A DNA stretch of 64,000 bases from Platanthera guangdongensis (lineage: Eukaryota > Streptophyta > Magnoliopsida > Asparagales > Orchidaceae). The stretch is from the NCBI GenBank assembly GCA_039583875.1, contig CM077161.1:61447885-61511884 (forward strand). Reading direction: 5' to 3'. Of the stretch, positions 22,054 to 34,800 are shown in pieces (positions within the stretch are counted from its first letter, which is position 1; every line of letters starts with the position of its first letter). Position numbers and translations under genes: made by a program. The notes under the pieces were generated by a model that worked only from the letters and a program-made list of their open reading frames with translations, had not been told where the DNA came from and did no database searches.

Positions 22054-22249
22054 CTATAGTGAACAAGACACTCACATTAGCGACCGCACACAAGCAAAAC
22101 AACAAAATAGGAACACGCAGGTTCCTCAAACATATGTATTTGGATTCCCAAGGTGGACATTCCAGAGTTCATTAGTGTTAACTTGGTTCGCACAGACACG
22201 TGCTCGCCACCCCCCAAAAGAATTCGACCACGAATTCGAAAGGGAAAAA

Positions 22250-22267
22250 CCGAGACAGCTGATACCA
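22250..22267 (-). other. Primer binding site of the Tekay element
   Basis: The minus strand reads TGGTATCAGCTGTCTCGG four bases inside the 5' LTR. The first nine or ten bases match initiator Met tRNA; the remainder does not. Confidence 0.75.
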
Positions 22268-22271
22268 AAAA

Positions 22272-24583
22272 TGTAACGACTTCATCCGTTCACAGGTATA
22301 TACTAAAAGGTCCGTCCGGGGCACCACAGGATATATCATAAAACAGACGGGGAAGTCACGTAGTGATACCAGAGTTGCGCATCCTAACTCATTGCATTCT
22401 AGCGGAAGTCTATAACACGAAGCTGAACTCACACGCAGGAATGTCCACCAGACATAAGCTCCACATTTATATAAACAGGAAACGTAGCAAATACAAAGTC
22501 AACTGGCCTTATGGCCTTACAAGGCTTTACACAACAGTGACCTCAAACATTGACGCGCAGGCCGGCCACGTAGAATCAAACATAATATTTTCATTTAGCC
22601 TTCGAGGGCTAGCAGCAGCAGCAGCAACAGCAGCAACAGCAGGAACTTCAGCCTTTATGCATCCCGCTTGGCTCTCCAGCACCTGCACAGGGACAACCCA
22701 CCCAACGGTGGCAAACAGGCAACGGTCAGCATTCAGCTGACCAAATTATAACGACCCCACCCCTTTCCCGGGGCGGTGGTATTTCTTCCCTGCAGGCATA
22801 GCATTTCACAGGAAGATATGTATATCATACAATGTGCTCTCACGCACATACATTCCATCACAACCGTCAGCCACGCGGCCCGACGATCTGTGCACTCAGG
22901 ACACATTCTTGGTGTATCGGCGAACCAGGGTCCCACCACCGTATCAGGGTCGCAACCCAACGGTAATTATTGAGCATTTTGCTCCATGACATGCAGCCGG
23001 AGACTTTAGTCTTAATGCACCGGGATTGGCCCGTAGCCCCCCATTGTGTCATGGCGCGCAGACCTAAGACTCTTGCTATGCGCTCCAACAGACCGCACTT
23101 TCAGGTCTCACATCGGACATACATAGCGCAGGTCGGATCATCGACCCCCTGTTGCTCAAGTCGCCTTTCAGGTTTCACCTTGCTTGTTTCGTTTAGGTGA
23201 ACTCATCAGTTCACTCATAACCAGCCCATTCTCACAGAACTGGCTTCACATTCATCGGTTACCTAGGAGCCACGCCTCGCGTTAGCGACAGAACTCACTT
23301 TCCATCCCTAGGCTTAACCGTACATCACTTGAGGGTATTTTCCTGGACTGCCAAGCCAGTACTTCCTGCTACTCCCTTCACAGGCACAACCCACCAAGCA
23401 TTCCAAGCATCAAGGGTATTTCCAGGCTTATCACGCCAGTACTTCCTGCTACTGCCCTTCGCAGGCACAACCCAACAGCACAAACATTATACAGATATTT
23501 TCTTGGACTACCACTACAGTATTTCCTGCTACTGCCTTTCACAGGTTTAACCCATCGACTCCTAACCTACACGTTTATCACGGAGTCTTCTCCGGTGCGT
23601 ATATGCAACATCACCAATCCAGACCAACCTGTCCAGATGGGCTTCACACAGCATGCCTATTCCGTACGCTTTTTCCGGATCTATATGCCAAATGATTGGG
23701 GATTTCATAAATCAACCCAAGAGACTCCCATAACACGCCACCCTCTGGTGGGGGAATCATATACACATGCCAAAAAGGAAGCATTCACATGGCTAGGAAG
23801 GAAAGTCGTTACTCTCGAAGATCGCTTCGGTGCCATGAGCTCCTATCTGGCTGGAAAGAACCGCAACGACTTTTCCTCCGCAACGCTGGGCTCAGATCTC
23901 TCATCGGAACTCCGCAGCACCACCGGTGGCCAACTCCTCTTCCTCCTCCTCCTTCTTCCTCTCTTTCTCTCTCTAGGATTTTAGAAAGATGAAGGACAAA
24001 GCTCAAATGAGTTTTTCCGACTCATTTCCCGGCCTTAAGGACACAGGGAGGAAGCTCAGCCATTGGATCACAGCTGAAGAAATGGACAACAACGATTTTG
24101 CCACAAAATCATATTTTTTGCCTGACATGGCCTGTGACACGCCAATGTCCCAGGCCGTGTACCTCAAGCGATGCTCAACCGACTAATCCAGTCCAGTGAC
24201 ACGCCCATGTGACACACCCGTGTCACGGGCCGTGTCACCTGACACGTCTCGTGCCTGTGGCCGTGTACATTAGGATGTACAAAATCGAGATCAACCCGAG
24301 AGAGACATGGCCTGTGACACGCCCGTGTCCCAGGCCGTGTGCCCATACACGACACTAGACACGCCCCAGCTCAACTTCGTCGAGCTGAAATTCGTCGACC
24401 CGCGAGGACACGCCCTGTGACAGGGCCGTGTCACAGGCCGTGTACTCTGCACTCGACAATCGTCGACCGAATTTTGTCTACCACTCGTCGACTGCTCACC
24501 CAAGAAGGACACGCCCTAGGACACGCCCGTGTCCCAGGCCGTGTCACCCAATTTTGCCAAATTCTGGGCTTTGGGGTGTTACA
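22272..24583 (-). repeat. 5' LTR of the Tekay element (2312 bp)
   Basis: It starts TGTAACACCCC on the minus strand at 24583 and ends CGTTACA at 22272. TATA-like TATATAAAT is at 22465-22473 (minus), the likely promoter of this element, by position. Confidence 0.95.
24115..24545. repeat. Second copy of the GC-rich palindrome cluster
   Basis: Counterpart of 16305-16735 in the 5' LTR. CACGCCCGTGT-type palindromes and GTCGAC motifs are retained despite substitutions between them. Confidence 0.83.
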
Positions 24584-24588
24584 ACACG
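24584..24588. repeat. Target site duplication ACACG (right)
   Basis: Partner of 14265-14269, after which the interrupted gag reading resumes with HVAAQCP. Confidence 0.95.
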
Positions 24589-24799
24589 TGGCGGCGCAGT
24601 GCCCCACGCGGAACCTGCTAGTTGAGGGCGAGGAGCGGGATTTAGGTGAAGAAGAGGAGGGTACAGAAGAAGTCCAGGCCACTGTCGAGGAAGGCTGAGA
24701 TAGTGATGCCGAGAGATCTTTAGAGGTGGGAGTGATTAGACAGCTCCTACACACCCCTCGTGTAGATGAGGATTTGCGACGCACCACCATCTTTTAATT

Positions 24800-25820
24800 G
24801 AACCATTGCAGAATTTGGAGACTTCAATTCCCGGATTCAAGCGATCACTCCCCGGTGCCGACGCCGGGGAACCCTAGGTGATGACTCCTAGGCGCTCAAA
24901 CTCCCCCCCCCAAGGTACTACCCATCCATAACCTTCTTCTTCCCCCTCCGAAACCCTCATCCACAACCCCTACAGCCCCCAAATCCCAACCACTACCGCC
25001 GAACACTGTTCACGGGAAATATTCGCTGAATCGTTGTTCACCTGGTTACTGTTCATCCAGTTACTGTCTACCCAATTACTATTCACCGATTACTGTTCAC
25101 CAAAATACTGTCCACCGAAATACTGTTCACGCCGACCCTCCACTTCATCTCTCCCGTGGATCCACCCTCCGTTAGCCCTAATTTCTTTGATCAACTCAAA
25201 TCTAGGAATTTCAGCCCCAATCCGTTATTTCCACCTTTCGTTCATCACCCCTCCACCAGGATCCGATCCTATATAGCGGATCCACCCTTCCCCAGCCCGG
25301 ATTTACTTGTACGTGACCGAATCTACCCATTCACGTTCGATCTCACCATTTACCGCCGAGGACAGCCACCGCCATCATTTTCACCCCGCCGGTTCCACCT
25401 TCGATCGCCGATCTACACTTCCGGATCCTAATTCTTCAGTGGCTCGGTTCAACCCTCTACTTTGTGAGCGTTTGTAGTATTGTACTATTTGATTCAACTT
25501 TTTCATTTGGTGATTTATTATATTCTGCTGTGATTCTTGTTTGTAGAACTTTGTTTTGGTGCCCTAATAACTTGCAGGAGGAGATATTCGCCACGCGCTT
25601 CGTTTTGGCCCTCCGAGTGGAGGAAAGCCATTATAATATTGCCAAAATAAATATTTGTTTTTCTATTTTAATATCTATGTGGTGCTGAATTTTTCATTGC
25701 TTAAATTTATTCGTCAAAATATCGATCATTGCATTGCATGTAGGTTTGGATTAGCGTGTCAAACTTGCACTCTCACCTAGCGTTGTAGGTTTTGTGCACC
25801 AGTAACCTACCCCTACATCA
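24800..25820 (+). repeat. Partial 3' LTR (R-U5-like) of the relic
   Basis: From about 25131 it aligns with the other LTR at 12225-12914. The earlier part aligns with the region downstream of the TATA box in the LTRs at 46824-48150 and 61100-62435. No TATA or U3 precedes it. Confidence 0.85.
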
Positions 25821-26818
25821 CCCATAACACTAAACTTCAGGATGCTTTCATTCCATATAACTCCTACCTTTAAATAGACTTGCAAGACTCACAATGAAAG
25901 CCTAATCAACTAACTCATAACTGACAACAAATAATATAAAAACATTAAATAAAGGATAATAATTAGGCCCGGTGTCCGAGGACCATAACATCTGTATGTT
26001 CATAACATCCCATCTGACCTTCAAATTGAGCTTATCCTCAAGTTTCGAACAAAGCTCAGTCAATTTGATCATTTGACTTCTTTATTTCCTGCCAAAACAT
26101 CTCCTTGTAGTGCGTCATAGTAGTGGGGGATGCTGAGAGCTGTAAGCCGTCATTGTGCTCACAGATGTCACAGGTGATGGAGATGTTATCGCGGGAGGTC
26201 AAGAGTCGTTCTTCTTCTCTGGATACATGTGCGACAAAGCATGAGGCACTCACGCGACACTAAATAACTCTCTTTTGTAACAACAACATACATGGACGTT
26301 CGTATGGCCTCGATGAGGGTGCTACAGAGGGGGTTGAGCCAACTTGGAGAGACGTCAGACATTGCTAAAGATGAGCTGTGATGTATACAAAATAAAGAAG
26401 AGGTGTTGAAGGCGGAGTGGGCCGTCGAGGACGACATTGCTGTAGATGTCTGTGTTGACAAAAGGTCAATACTTTGACAAAGGCCTTTGTTGAAGACGTT
26501 GGCAGAGTTGCCAGAGGATGGTCGGAGGCGGGACGATGGTGGAGTATACTGTGGAGTTAGAACCGCAGTTACGTATGCGGGTTGTACTCAGAGAGAGAGA
26601 GCTACAACAATCTCATAGAAGACAAGAAAATAGACTAAACTTGTGGATGTTTTCATTCCGTATAACTCATGCCTTTAGATAAGCTTACAAAACTCATAAT
26701 GAAAACCTAATCAACTAATAACTCATAACTAACAACAATTAATATTGAGACATGAAGCAGATGTTAATAATAACTAGGCACGGTTCCTGAGGCCCAAAAC
26801 ATCTGTAGGCCCATAACA
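25821..26818 (-). mobile_element. Small non-autonomous copia-like LTR element, damaged
   Basis: The two ends share a repeat containing CTTTCATTCC.TATAACTC and CTAATCAACTAA...CTCATAACT, ending CATAACA at 26007 and 26818. The left copy is truncated by the chromovirus relic at 25820. Next to the left repeat the minus strand has a purine-rich GGTCAGATGGGA, as expected for a PPT. The interior codes on the minus strand for MFWQEIKKSND, related to [11 protein letters not shown] in the element at 50031-51748. I see no pol. The right LTR start is not certain and no clear PBS is left. Confidence 0.65.
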
Positions 26819-27356
26819 TCATCCTTGAGATTTTCTTAAGCAACAAAAAACTAGTATTAAATGTTTCCTTTTTTTTCTCCTGCAGCACCCCCTTAATCAG
26901 TAGGCTCTTCCCTCCTCGGGCTTTTCCTCTATTGGTTTCTTCTTCCTAGCTGCTTCTCAGCCTTTGGCATCATTTCTATTTTTCAAAAAAAAAAGAAACA
27001 GGAAAAGGAGGGAAGTACAGGAGGGTTAGGAGGCAAAGGAAGGTCTCTTGGCCCATTAAGCTAGAACATTTCAAAGAATAGCTGGCCATTTGGGTCATTT
27101 TACTCTGTATAACAGTTTTGTTAACCGAAAAAAGTGAACTGTCTTTCATATCTCAAATCCCAAAGTTCTGTTTTATGCATGATCTGCTGTGAAGCGTCTT
27201 TTTATCTCCGTGACCTTTGTATTATTTACCCTATTTTTTATTATAATTGGATATTGCACCCTATTATTCATTGTCCAGCCCCACTCTCCCTGTCGAAAGA
27301 ATGCATGCTTCCTAAAAGAGAAATAGAGAAACTGTTGGGTATTATATTTGTTTTGG
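26142..27356. repeat. Tandem duplication, copy 1 (about 1.2 kb)
   Basis: It starts GTAAGCCGTCATTG within the copia-like element and runs through its right LTR into intron sequence, ending TTGTTTTGG. It is directly followed by copy 2. Scattered substitutions distinguish the copies, so the duplication is young relative to the element it splits. Confidence 0.93.
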
Positions 27357-28598
27357 GTAAGCCGTCATTGTGCTCACAGATGTCACAGGTGATGGAGATG
27401 TTATTGCGGGAGGTCAAGAGTCGTTCTCCTTCTCTGGATACATGCGCGACAAAGCATGAGGCACTCACGCGACACTAAATAACTCTCTTTTGTAACAACA
27501 ACATACAAGGACATTCGTATGGCCTCGATGAGGGTGCTACGGAGGGGGTTGAGCCAACTAGGAGAGACGTCAGACATTGCTAAAGATGAGCTGCGATGTA
27601 TACAAAATAAAGAAGAGGTGTTGAAGGCGGAGTGGGCCGTCGAGGACGACATTGCTGTAGATGTCTGTGTTGACAAAAGGTCAATACTTTGACAAAGGTC
27701 TTTGTTGAAGACGTTGGCAGAGTTGCCAGAGGATGGTCGGAGGCGGGATGATGGTGGAGTATGCTGTGGAGTTAGAACCGCAGTTACGTATGCGGGTTGT
27801 ACTCAGAGAGAGAGAGCTACAACAATCTCATAGAAGACAAGAAAATAGACTAAACTTGTGGATGTTTTCATTCCGTATAACTCATGCCTATAGATAAGCT
27901 TACAAAACTCATAATGAAACCTAATCAACTGATAACTCATAACTAACAACAATTAATATTAAGACATGAAGCAGATGTTAATAATAACTAGGCGCGGTTC
28001 CTGAGGCCCAAAACATCTGTAGGCCCAAAACATCTGTAGGCCCATAACATCTGTAGGCCCATAACATCATCCTTGAGATTTTCTTAAGCAACAAAAAACT
28101 AGTATTAAATGTTTCCTTTTTTTTCTCCTGCAGCACCCCCTTAATCAGTAGGCTCTTCCCTCCTCGGGCTTTTCCTCTATTGGTTTCTTCTTCCTAGCTG
28201 CTTCTCAGACTTTGGCATCATTTCTATTTTTCAAAAAAAAAAAGAAACAGGAAAAGGAGGGAAGTACAGGAGGGTTAGGAGGCACAGGAAGGTCTCTTGG
28301 CCCATTAAGCTAGAACATTTCAAAGAATAGCAGGCCATTTGAGTCATTTTACTCTGTATAAAAGTTTTGTTAACCGAAAAAAGTGAACTGTCTTTCATAT
28401 CTCAAATCCCAAAGTTCTGTTTTATGCATGATCTGCTGTGAAGCGTCTTTTTAGCTACGTGACATTTGTATTATTTACCCTATTTTTTATTATAATTGGA
28501 TATTGCACCCTATTATTCATTGTCCAGCTCCACTCCGAAAGAATGCATGCTTACTAAAAGAGAAATAGAGAAACTGTTGGGTATTATATTTGTTTTGG
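27357..28598. repeat. Tandem duplication, copy 2
   Basis: Same content as 26142-27356, slightly longer because the CATCTGTAGGCCC segment near 28010-28060 is repeated more often. It ends 35 bp before the splice acceptor of the first visible PA200 exon. The distal 200 bp of intron before the exon therefore exist twice. Confidence 0.93.
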
Positions 28599-28633
28599 AG
28601 TGTGTCTAATTGGTTTATCAATTTGACATATAG

Positions 28634-28802
28634 GCATGCTGCGCGATCTCTGGCTAAGATGTTTAAACGCTGGCCACCATTTGTAGCCAAATCTGTTCTC
28701 ATCATGAGTAAGCATCTTTCCAATCCAAAAACTCCAGAGCATGTGGTTCTAGGCTCTTGTGCAATTCTTTCAATGAAAACTGTTCTCCGGCATATGACAA
28801 CG
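28634..28802 (+). CDS. PA200: PA200 exon ([13 protein letters not shown])
   Basis: Acceptor ATATAG at 28628-28633, donor GTAGGT at 28803. Starts with the last base of a split codon and ends on a codon boundary. Encodes 56 complete codons, [20 protein letters not shown] to LRHMTT. The acceptor is preceded by the end of the 1.2-kb tandem duplication. Confidence 0.93.
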
Positions 28803-31800
28803 GTAGGTCATTTGCATTCATTTACGTTTTCAGTTCAACATAATTCCTAATGAAATAGCTCTCTCTCTCTCTCTCTAGGATGCAACTTCCTTATCTTCAT
28901 TTGTCAGGGGTCTTCTAGCAAGGTAAACTTTTAACCCGTATGTCATTTGTCATATTTCATTGTCATTTTTTATTTTGAAATCAATCTCAATTCATGATGA
29001 ATTTCTGAAGCTCCCATCATGAATCTTTGAAAGCTCAGAAAGCTATAACAGAGGTACTTCTCTAATTGATTCGGTGAAGTTCATACTTTTTTTTTCTTTT
29101 TGTTAAATACCCTTTATATATTCGACCTATTAATTATTACTATGCATTTTATCAGCTGTTTGTTAAATTCAATATCCACTTCTCTGGTATATCAAGAAGC
29201 TTCTTCAATTCGGATAATCTAGGCGATGCTGCAGGGTTTGAGGATTTGATTTCTGAGATTACTTCTTTGAGCTTCAACACAATCAGCATGCACTGGCGGT
29301 ACTGATTTTGTCCATCACATTGTCAGCTTCGTTTTGTATTTTCTACGAGTGATGTTATTGGCTAACTTGATATGGATGGAACTTGGAAGTTCAGGTACAA
29401 TCTGATGGCAAATAGAGTGCTACTTCTGTTGACTTTATCATATCGAAATTATTCTAATTCGTCTGAAAAACTTCTCAGGGAAGCTACAGGTTTGTATTTC
29501 AGGATCTATTAAATGATATGTTGATTAATTAATTATCCTTAGGTCTCATTAATTTCTGTGTGTATATGGCAAATACAGCGCTGTCTTTGGTCATTTCTTG
29601 TAAATTTTAATTTACAGTCATATTCTAGTTCTAATCTCCCAATCATCCCTTTTCAGGACGTTTCTTACAAAATTTAAGAAGTCAACTGCCTCAGTCTAGG
29701 ATGCTTGCAATCTCTGCATTAAACTCTTTATTGCAGGGTGATCCTCACAAAGTCAATAATCAAGAATCCCGACTTCCCTCTAATCTAAGGGAAAATATGA
29801 ACTCATCTGTTAGAATATTGGGGGAAATAGTTGGGGAAGAGAAGTTTTTCAACGATACGCTTAACTGCCTGTCTAATGTCCATATTATTTCTGACAGTGA
29901 CAGTTCGGCATCCAAAGGAAATCATGGTGCAGCATCTTTCCAGAGTGTGACAGATAAAGCGATCACATTCTTTTACTTTGACTTTTCAGCATCTTGGCCA
30001 CGTACTCCCAATTGGATTTCCTCATTTGGAGGCGATACATTCTATTCTAGCTTTGCTAGGATTTTTAAACGTTTGGCCCAAGAATGTGGTACACCAGTTC
30101 TGCATGCTATTCAGAGGGCAGTAGGAGAGTTTTCTGCTTCAAAAGAGAGGGCAAAACAGTGTGTTGCTGCTGAAGCTCTGGCTGGTGTACTTCATTCTGA
30201 TATTGTTGGTCTTTCAGAAGCATGGGACAGTTGGATGATGTCTCAGCTGGAGAAGCTTATTATAGCTCCAGCTGTCGAATCAGTACCTGAATGGGCAGCT
30301 TGTATTCGTTATGCGATTACAGGGAAAGGCAAGTATGGTACTCGGGTCCCTCTTCTAAGGCAGAAAATTCTAGACTGTTTAGCCAGAGGTTTACCACAGA
30401 CAGCGACAAGCAATGTTGTGGCCAGGAGATATTCTTTTCTTTCCGTTGCACTAGCTGAAATTTCTCCACAAAAAATGCATTCTGAAGAATTAGAGTTCCT
30501 TGACAAACTTCAGAAAGAGTTACTAAACAACATGAGCCACTCATCTGCCCAAGTAAATTTCCTTGTTTTTTATTGTAAACAGTCAAATCTTTAATATTAA
30601 AGTTCTGATAGTGTTTAAATGTTTTCAAACTTTGTCTGCTTTGGGTTTTCATGGAGAGGGAATGTCTTTGGTCATATAATTTCTCCTCTTTCCAATAGAA
30701 GGATCTTCTATTTCCACATGTGCCACATTCTTGTACAGATCTTTGCATCACAATTTCCGAACTTCAGTTTTTTCTCCATGGTTTGATGGTGTCACATAAT
30801 CACAATTTGCCAACTGCATATTTATTATGTTTTTTTTGGAAAGGTGAAGCTACAATAGTCGGATTGTTGAACTAGGTTAATCATACCGTTCCATTCGTAG
30901 TAATACCTATATACATATATGTATTTCAAATATTACACTTCGCCATCACCCAAATATTACATAAACTCCAACTTTATAACCTTACAAGTATTCAACCACA
31001 ATCTCTATTCCTTAATGCATTCTACAACAGTTACTTGTCTATCCGTGTGATGAACTCTTGAAGGACCTTGTATGTTTACAAAGACCGTCAAATGTGTTTT
31101 GCAAATTTGATTTATGTTGCCAAACAAGTCTAAAGCTTCATTCATGTAATTTAGCATTTTGTTGGTGTATGCGCTGTTTATTATGATCTTCAATATCTGA
31201 TGTATAGTTGAACTCACCATCACATGCCTTGTTCTAATGCCTTGTGACGCAAGAAGAGTCTATAGGTGACAGACTTATGTTTCCCTAACCTTACATGCAC
31301 TTCGAAAATTCATGCAACGACTACAATGAACTTAAATACCATCTAATGAAAGGTTGGACATATGGATGTGCGACTAACCCTAAGTGAGGTTCAAATAAGC
31401 AGCTTTCCTACATGTAGCATGCAAATAGGACGCGACAGAGGGATCAAAACATAATAATAAATGATTAAATCATACTCATATAATTTTAGCAAAAATAAAT
31501 AGTTCTTTTATGCAAAACAAGCTTAGGCTTTTCTCCGCGTGAAGGGTCAAGGAAATTGTGCGTCGAACAAATCCTACAAATCACAATCCGTCTAGCACAA
31601 ACACTAAAAATTCAAGATTTCCACGCAAGCATAAAGATTACACACCATATATTGATTAGGAGAAGAAGATCCACAACAATGATAATACTCACGAAGTAAT
31701 TGGAAGTCGTAGCGTAGGAATTCCGTGTTCGTGGAGGTAGGGGCTGCTGCCCCGAGGAAGAAATAGAGTTGTACTATAATTGGAGTCGAGGCACGGTCAC

Positions 31801-34800
31801 TGACTAGGTTTGGGTACTGGAGGAGTGATGATGTAGAGCAGAGACGGGGACGGGCTTTGGGCCCATTCAGGGTTGATTTGGCGACTTACCATATATGGCG
31901 TGCCCGGATCGACGATCTAACTCCGTAGATGCATCCGGATTCGCGTTGCGAACCAATTTCACATATAGTTTTGTACTTTTCGGGTTTTATTTCATTTAGT
32001 TTTGACCCCGTGAGCAACGACCAATCATAGCCGTTAATCTTGGGTGCCCTAATTTTTATTTCTTATAAATAGGATGTTTAAGGCTGCCGTCATTCTGGTT
32101 GCTGAAATTTGGAGAGTCTTCTTCCTCATTTCCGGTGATCTCTCCGCGGTGCCGACTTCGTAGAACCCCTTGGTGACGACTCCTTGGGCAAGCCTTCTAT
32201 CTTTTGAATATTTCTCTACCTCCACCCTTTCTTTTTTGCTGTCTAGCCGCCGCTCACCCGCTGAACAGCCCCCAGCTGCCCCACCTCAACCGCCGGTCAC
32301 CTCCTAAAGCTTCCCCAGCTGCCCCACCACAAACAACCGCCCTCTTTGCTACATTCCAGCCCCTCCACAACAGGCCGCCGCCCAGACCTGCTGCTGAAGC
32401 CTCCCTCCCTGTTTCAGCCACCGCCGGATTCCTGCTTTCTCGGACCAAGTGGAACTTTCTCCGTTATTGAGGTAATGAATAGTGTCATCCATCTGACGAG
32501 CCTAGTCTTCGTCTCCCCCTGCTTTTCTTCCACCTTTCTATAAGGGTACATTGAAAGGTCTTCTAGATCTTCAAAATGGATAATTGGGAGTTCTTCGCGC
32601 GCTAGGAAGTAGTACCAGCCAGTTGCCCTTCTATTGACTCATCCGCTGGGATTGGAATGCTTGACTTGCTAGGTCAATCGACTCTGCTAGAATGGAAGAG
32701 AATAGAGGGAAGGGAAGCAAGCGAAGCGATCACGGATGAAGGCTCTTTTGGTGTTGGTGACAGATGCTCTCTTGTCGCATGCAGAAGTGGGAATCCTTGG
32801 CTATATAGACCCCACATCACCCCACATCGTGGAACCACCACACCCCACATCGTGGAACCACTTCGAAAACAGCCATCCACATCCATTCCGGCACAGATCT
32901 GAGCAAACCAGGCCAGTTCCAACCCCTAACCTTCCCGATCCGACCCTCTCAACCCCCGACCAGCCTTCCCCCTACCCGATCTAGTCTCACCAAACCCCGG
33001 AGTCCCTCTTTGAGTCCCCCTATGTTCAGATTTATTACATTGACAGCAACCCTAATATTTTTGTGGTGTTTTGTAATGGTTGTTTGGTTATAAACATTGC
33101 TACGGTTTGGATATTACGTGTTTGCGTGGAATTATTGTTTATGATGTTATTTGTTTCTTGAGAAATCTCTAATTGCAGGAAGGATTGATTCGCCGCGCAC
33201 TCTTGCTTTGGCCCTCCACGCGGAGGAAAGTCTAAGCTTGTTTTTCCTTAATAAAATATTTTGTATTGCCGTGAATTAATTGCGTGGGATGTCATAATTT
33301 ATTATCTAATTGTGATTTAATCATCGGGCTGTTGCATAACATGTAGGGTTAGGTCGTCGTTTACCTGCCGCCTATAGATTCCTCCAGCGTCAATTGGTAT
33401 TAGAGCCCGGTTACACGCTCATTTTGATACGCAGTCGTAGAGTCTATAGTATTTTTTGTCATGTCTAGGTATCGCCACTTGTCCCCACCTCACTTTGGAG
33501 GTCTCGAGTCCACTTGCACCTGCTCTCACAAAGCCCTGTCAGGGAGACCCTCACGTTACTACGACGATTATTCTCGATCGCAGTACACTACTTTTAGAGA
33601 TTGTGTTGACCCAACGACACGACCCCACTGCACTAGAGACGATCAGTGTGATGATTGTGGTCGTTCATATCCTTGCACACGAGCAGATCGTGTTGATCCT
33701 TCAATACGACTCGATTATCTTAGGGATGACTGTTATGATGATCGTCGCTTTGAGAGAGATCTTGAGAATCAGTTTCGTACAGTTGCCCATTCCTTTGACG
33801 GCTCATCGAGTCCCGAGTCTTTTAGTTATTGGTTCGTGAATATGGAGTATTATCTTGATCATTTTGAGTTATTCGGCGAGCGTCGCGCCAAGTTCGCAAA
33901 ACTTAGACTTTTGGATCAGATGAGGGCATATTGGGCTAGCGTTGAGAGGACCCGCGAGCGAGACCGTTTTCGTCGCATCACTAGTTGGGTGGACATTAAG
34001 CGTACATTGTGTTAGAGGTATCTGCCTTCGTCGTATCGGAGTCGCTTGCTCGACCAATTATTTTCCCTTCAGCAATAATACATATCTGTCGCTGAGTACA
34101 TGGATCTCTTTGATGAGTTAGTTGTGAGGAGTGATATTCGAGAGCACCCAGTCATGGCCACTACCAGATTTCGGTTTGGGTTTCGATCTAACATTCATAC
34201 TAAGGTAGTTTATCATAGCTTGGAGTCCCTCGAGCAGACATATCAGATTTCTCTTCGTTATGAACAATCATTGTGATCGACAAGAGCTGTTCGATGAGAT
34301 TCTCACATTGACCTACGCAGTACGAGTCCCTCCCATACTGAGGTCACCACGACGCCTACCACTGTCCTGTCAACCATGACAGAAGTGATAACTGATGCGG
34401 ATTACTCTTACCCCAATGAGGTACTTAGCCAAGTGAGTGACCTGTCTCTTGTTTCTGACCAGCCTCTTGTGACCCCGACTGAGAGCGAGCCTGAGCGATC
34501 TACTGAGTCTGTAGTGTTGTGTCCCTCACCCACGCCTCCTCTTCCATACACCGGGTTAGTTAGCACCCCAACCACAGACCCATTTCCTGATACCGCACCC
34601 ACGGATCCATTCTTGAGTGTAGGTCTATGTCGCTCCCCCATTTTCATTACCCGGAGTCACATCACGACTGAGAGGCCAGAGTATGATGTTCATCTCGTAG
34701 TGACTATGTCACCCATTCACGGGGACATGTAGGATCATGACCCGAGTGACGAGTTTTACGATGACCCTCCTGTTGAGCCTCCTGATGAGCCGCCATATCC

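Larger units (their letters stand above)
14270..24583 (-). mobile_element. Tekay-type chromovirus (Ty3/gypsy), 10.3 kb with TSD ACACG
   Basis: Boundaries are exact: the element runs TGTAACG to TTACA on the + strand, with ACACG duplicated at 14265-14269 and 24584-24588. It is coded on the minus strand. The 5' LTR is 22272-24583, then PBS, gag, protease, RT, RNase H, integrase, a C-terminal chromodomain-like tail, PPT, and the 3' LTR at 14270-16769. IN after RT makes it gypsy. The LTR start TGTAACACCCCAAAG and the gag-pol style fit the Tekay/Del lineage. LTRs differ by many substitutions and by two length changes, so it is older than the Sirevirus. Nested in it are a MITE and a 573-bp foldback. 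Confidence 0.95.
24584..25820 (+). mobile_element. Chromovirus relic, right part (gag end joined to LTR)
   Basis: It continues the relic interrupted at 14269. The gag end HVAAQCP and an acidic linker run to about 24796 (RRTTIF, then stop). Sequence then switches at once to mid-LTR (24800 onward), matching the transcribed part of the related LTRs, and ends CCCTACATCA at 25820. The whole pol and the LTR U3 region are missing. It is inserted in the left LTR of the copia-like element at 25821-26818. Confidence 0.88.
31829..33392 (+). repeat. 5' LTR of the gag-only element (1564 bp)
   Basis: Starts TGATGTAGAGCAG and ends CAGCGTCA. TATA box TATAAATAGG at 32064-32073. It aligns with 38887-40205 except for about 380 bp (32430-32811) of unrelated sequence. 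Confidence 0.92.

Noticed and set aside
26186..26461. Ser/Thr-rich 91-codon ORF on the minus strand, present twice (also 27401-27676)
   Set aside because: Second copy is due to the tandem duplication; within the copia-like element interior and without recognisable domain.
27134..27478. Possible PA200 exon or small gene before 28634
   Set aside because: The open frame has no PA200 similarity, lies in the tandem duplication and is repeated, with changes, in copy 2.
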